The notes beneath the pieces are model-generated. The model worked only from the letters and a program-made list of their open reading frames with translations, made no database searches and had not been told where the DNA came from. A DNA stretch of 64,000 bases from Pseudomonas chlororaphis subsp. chlororaphis (GTDB lineage: Bacteria > Pseudomonadota > Gammaproteobacteria > Pseudomonadales > Pseudomonadaceae). The stretch covers positions 3,968,001 through 4,032,000 of the forward strand of contig NZ_CP027712.1 of the NCBI RefSeq assembly GCF_003945765.1, in the 5' to 3' direction. Position 1 is the first letter of the stretch. Every line of letters begins with the position of its first letter. The position numbers and the translations under genes are program-made. Of this stretch, positions 62,285 to 64,000 are shown one piece after another.

Positions 62285-62641
62285 ATGGGTGTACCGTTCG
62301 CCGGATCGAAGTACCCTGAGGAGCTGCTTAATATGCAAAAAGACATCTGTAAAAAATACGGACTACCCATACTTCCTCCAGACGAAATGGTCGCCATCGC
62401 GATTGCCACGCTGGGCAAGTCACCTATTTATGGCGCACGCATTTCGCTGCCGGAAGGGGGGAATGTCAGTTGGTTTATTCACTGCGGAGAACATTCGAGC
62501 GCTGATGATTTTTATCAAGCGGTTCACACTGAGCATCTCGGTGAAATGCTGCCACAGGTGCTGAATTACCTCTGTCTGCCCGCTGGCGCCAGGTTCATCA
62601 TCGATAACCAAGGCTACGAAGATGTCTGGATGGAAGGCTGA
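62285..62641 (+). CDS. Imm33-like immunity protein, orphan
   Basis: 118-residue acidic protein resembling the Imm33 immunity domain (ELLNMQKDICKKYGLPILPP, PIYGARISLPEGGNVSWFIH, LNYLCLPAGARFIIDNQGYEDVW). Such proteins protect against contact-dependent or type VI toxins, but no toxin gene is present on either side. More AT-rich than the nar/nor region, suggesting transfer. Start uncertain: ATG 62285 has GGAAGGTG ahead. Confidence 0.7.
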   Translation: MGVPFAGSKYPEELLNMQKDICKKYGLPILPPDEMVAIAIATLGKSPIYGARISLPEGGNVSWFIHCGEHSSADDFYQAVHTEHLGEMLPQVLNYLCLPAGARFIIDNQGYEDVWMEG

Positions 62642-62693
62642 AAAGCGTTTGCCCTCGATTCAGGCTGATTGACACAACAAGGACGTATGGAAA

Positions 62694-63074
62694 ATGAAAG
62701 TAAAGGTATTGCTCATCGCTTCGCTAGGCGTTCTATCGCTCACTCAAACATCACTGTCCTTCGCGGATAACAATGGGAAAAACCTCTATTCGCAGCGATG
62801 TGCCGTGTGCCACGGAGCCGATATCAAAGGAACCGGACCACTGGCCAGTAAAAGCACCCCTCCAACACCTGACCTTACAACCCCCGTTTTCAAGAAACGG
62901 CTCAATGATTATCCGGGTGTTATCGTGTCATCGATAATACTTCGCCCAAATGGCGACCTGATTCCAAGAACCTTGCGAGAGAATGGCGTAAAGATACCAC
63001 CGCACGCCTGGAGCATTAAGGACCTGCGGGATTTAAACCAATACATGAACAGTGTGATTTCAAAAAATCGATGA
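62694..63074 (+). CDS. Small periplasmic cytochrome c
   Basis: 126-residue class I-like c-type cytochrome. Signal peptide (MKVKVLLIASLGVLSLTQ...SFA), haem site CAVCH at 36-40. Where relatives have GMPPHAW, with the axial Met, this protein reads VKIPPHAW; the only later methionine is near residue 118, so axial ligation is uncertain. AT-rich, standing alone between two small unknown genes. Confidence 0.82.
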   Translation: MKVKVLLIASLGVLSLTQTSLSFADNNGKNLYSQRCAVCHGADIKGTGPLASKSTPPTPDLTTPVFKKRLNDYPGVIVSSIILRPNGDLIPRTLRENGVKIPPHAWSIKDLRDLNQYMNSVISKNR

Positions 63075-63163
63075 TCCTCGGCCAGTCGCCCTCTCACGAG
63101 CACATCGCCAATGAACAATATTGATTTACCCTCCTACAAAACAGCAGGCTGAGTGGAACAATC

Positions 63164-63658
63164 ATGGAGCAGTGCATGGACACTAAAGAAGCACCTGTTC
63201 TGATTCAAGTTTATGTAACGGATGATGACGGCCCGTTTTTTGAAGAGCTGCCTGCTCGCAAGATTGACCAGGATATTTACGAGTTGCTCTCCTCTCCTGG
63301 TATCGCGCTGAACCTGGCACGAGGAGATATTGTTTCAATCAAAGACAGAGAAGCACCTGCCGTCGTCCTGAAACGAGGTGGAAACTTCTGCATCCAGATC
63401 TATGCGGACGCTATTCCTCAAGAAGAAATAGCCTGGCTGGAAAACGCCGTGGCCTGCGAGCTGGGTGGAACCCTGGACGGTGTATTTGAGGGGAACCTGT
63501 CATTCGCGGTTCCGGCGCGCAATGGGCTGGAGAAGATCAACGACTTCTTTAACAAGTTCCGAGATAGAACAGGGATTCAGTGGTACTACTCCAACATCTA
63601 TAAAAACCTGGATGATGACGAGGATGAAACACTTTTATATTGGTGGCTCGAAAGCTGA
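63164..63658 (+). CDS. DUF4265-like protein
   Basis: 164-residue acidic protein matching DUF4265 in layout: IQVYVTDDDGPFFEELPARKI, SSPGIALNLARGDIVSI, RGGNFCIQIYAD and the tyrosine/tryptophan-rich end IQWYYSNIYKNL...LLYWWLES. No known activity; members occur near toxin-immunity genes. ATG 63164 or 63176. Confidence 0.75.
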   Translation: MEQCMDTKEAPVLIQVYVTDDDGPFFEELPARKIDQDIYELLSSPGIALNLARGDIVSIKDREAPAVVLKRGGNFCIQIYADAIPQEEIAWLENAVACELGGTLDGVFEGNLSFAVPARNGLEKINDFFNKFRDRTGIQWYYSNIYKNLDDDEDETLLYWWLES

Positions 63659-63677
63659 TAGATACTGACGCCCGCGA

Positions 63678-64000
63678 TCATTTCACCAGGCGTTTTTCCT
63701 TCGACGGCCGATAGCCGAAATACGAGCTGTAGCACTTGCTGAAATGGCTCGGCGAGACGAAGCCGCAGGCCACCAGCACCTCGACCTGGGACAGTTCGGT
63801 GTGCTGCAGCAATCGACGCGCTTCGGTGATGCGCAATTCCAGGTAGTAGCGCTGCGGGGTGGTGCCCAACTGCTCCTTGAACAAGCGCTCGATCTGCCGC
63901 CGGGAACGCCCGGCATACTCCGCCAGCTGGTCCATTTGCAGCGGTTCCTCGAGGTTGGCGTCCATCAGGTTGACCACCTCGCGCAAGGGCGCGCTCAACG
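63678..64000 (-). CDS. GlxA/CdhR-type AraC regulator, N-terminus beyond window
   Basis: Last 107 residues of an AraC regulator: PLREVVNLMDANLEEPLQMDQLAEYAGRSRRQIERLFKEQLG followed (split) by TEARRLLQHTELSQVEVLVACGFVSPSHFSKCYSSYFGYRPS. This linker and HTH are typical of the GlxA-type group (CdhR, ArgR, GbdR), whose N-terminus is a DJ-1/PfpI-like domain. The start is beyond 64000. Confidence 0.88.
   Translation of the reverse strand, partial: LSAPLREVVNLMDANLEEPLQMDQLAEYAGRSRRQIERLFKEQLGTTPQRYYLELRITEARRLLQHTELSQVEVLVACGFVSPSHFSKCYSSYFGYRPSKEKRLVK

Overview
The window reads as chromosome of a denitrifying Pseudomonas, most likely from the P. fluorescens complex. The evidence is high GC with strong G/C third-position bias, narK1K2GHJI, norCBD, nirQ-norEF and dnr homologues arranged as in pseudomonads, FNR-type TTGAY-N4-RTCAA boxes, and pseudomonad REP elements. 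There is no rRNA, tRNA, CRISPR array or insertion sequence. No nitrite or nitrous-oxide reductase structural genes are present, so they must lie elsewhere if they exist.

Region 1 (1-20000) is nitrate respiration with its cofactor and quinone supply. The leftward operon narK1-narK2-narG-narH-narJ-narI-PpiC-moaA imports nitrate, reduces it at the membrane and makes molybdenum cofactor. It starts at a promoter with a perfect FNR-type (Anr/Dnr) palindrome and a 7-2-7 NarL box. Rightward narX-narL senses nitrate, followed by a Dnr-type regulator that lacks the histidine found in Dnr. Then come leftward ubiU-ubiV-ubiT (oxygen-independent ubiquinone hydroxylation), moeA, moaB and pdxH, with an Anr/Dnr box before ubiU, a NarL box before moaB and a perfect Anr/Dnr box before pdxH.

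Region 2 (20100-34700) handles nitric oxide. norR is divergent from the iron-centre repair gene dnrN. Next are nnrS with a small membrane protein, then dnr-dnrP preceded by an unannotated 36-codon membrane peptide, then norCBD, nirQ-norE-norF, a HemN-like protein without its radical-SAM cysteines, and moaC-moaD with a second copy of the small membrane protein. Two sigma-54 promoters (dnrN and peptide-dnr) each carry three GT-N7-AC NorR-type half-palindromes at nearly identical distances. This suggests NorR feeds directly into Dnr, which then acts on the Dnr boxes of nor, nirQ, the HemN-like gene, moaC, ubiU, pdxH and narK1.

Region 3 (34700-49600) is general accessory chromosome: a beta-propeller protein, a Fur-controlled ECF sigma/FecR/TonB receptor set, an FMN monooxygenase, an AT-rich orphan fimbrial adhesin, an EstA-type autotransporter esterase, TerC, a methyltransferase, a GNAT acetyltransferase and a TPR periplasmic protein.

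Region 4 (49600-64000) is a set of small regulator-plus-enzyme modules: LysR/NTF2-like/extended SDR; AraC with hydrolase-SDR-SDR; AraC with a zinc alcohol dehydrogenase and MFS pump; SDR-DoxX with an HxlR regulator. An AT-richer islet follows with an Imm33-like immunity protein, a small cytochrome c and a DUF4265-like protein, then a truncated AraC gene at the edge. All functional calls rest on reading motifs and gene order; no database search was made.
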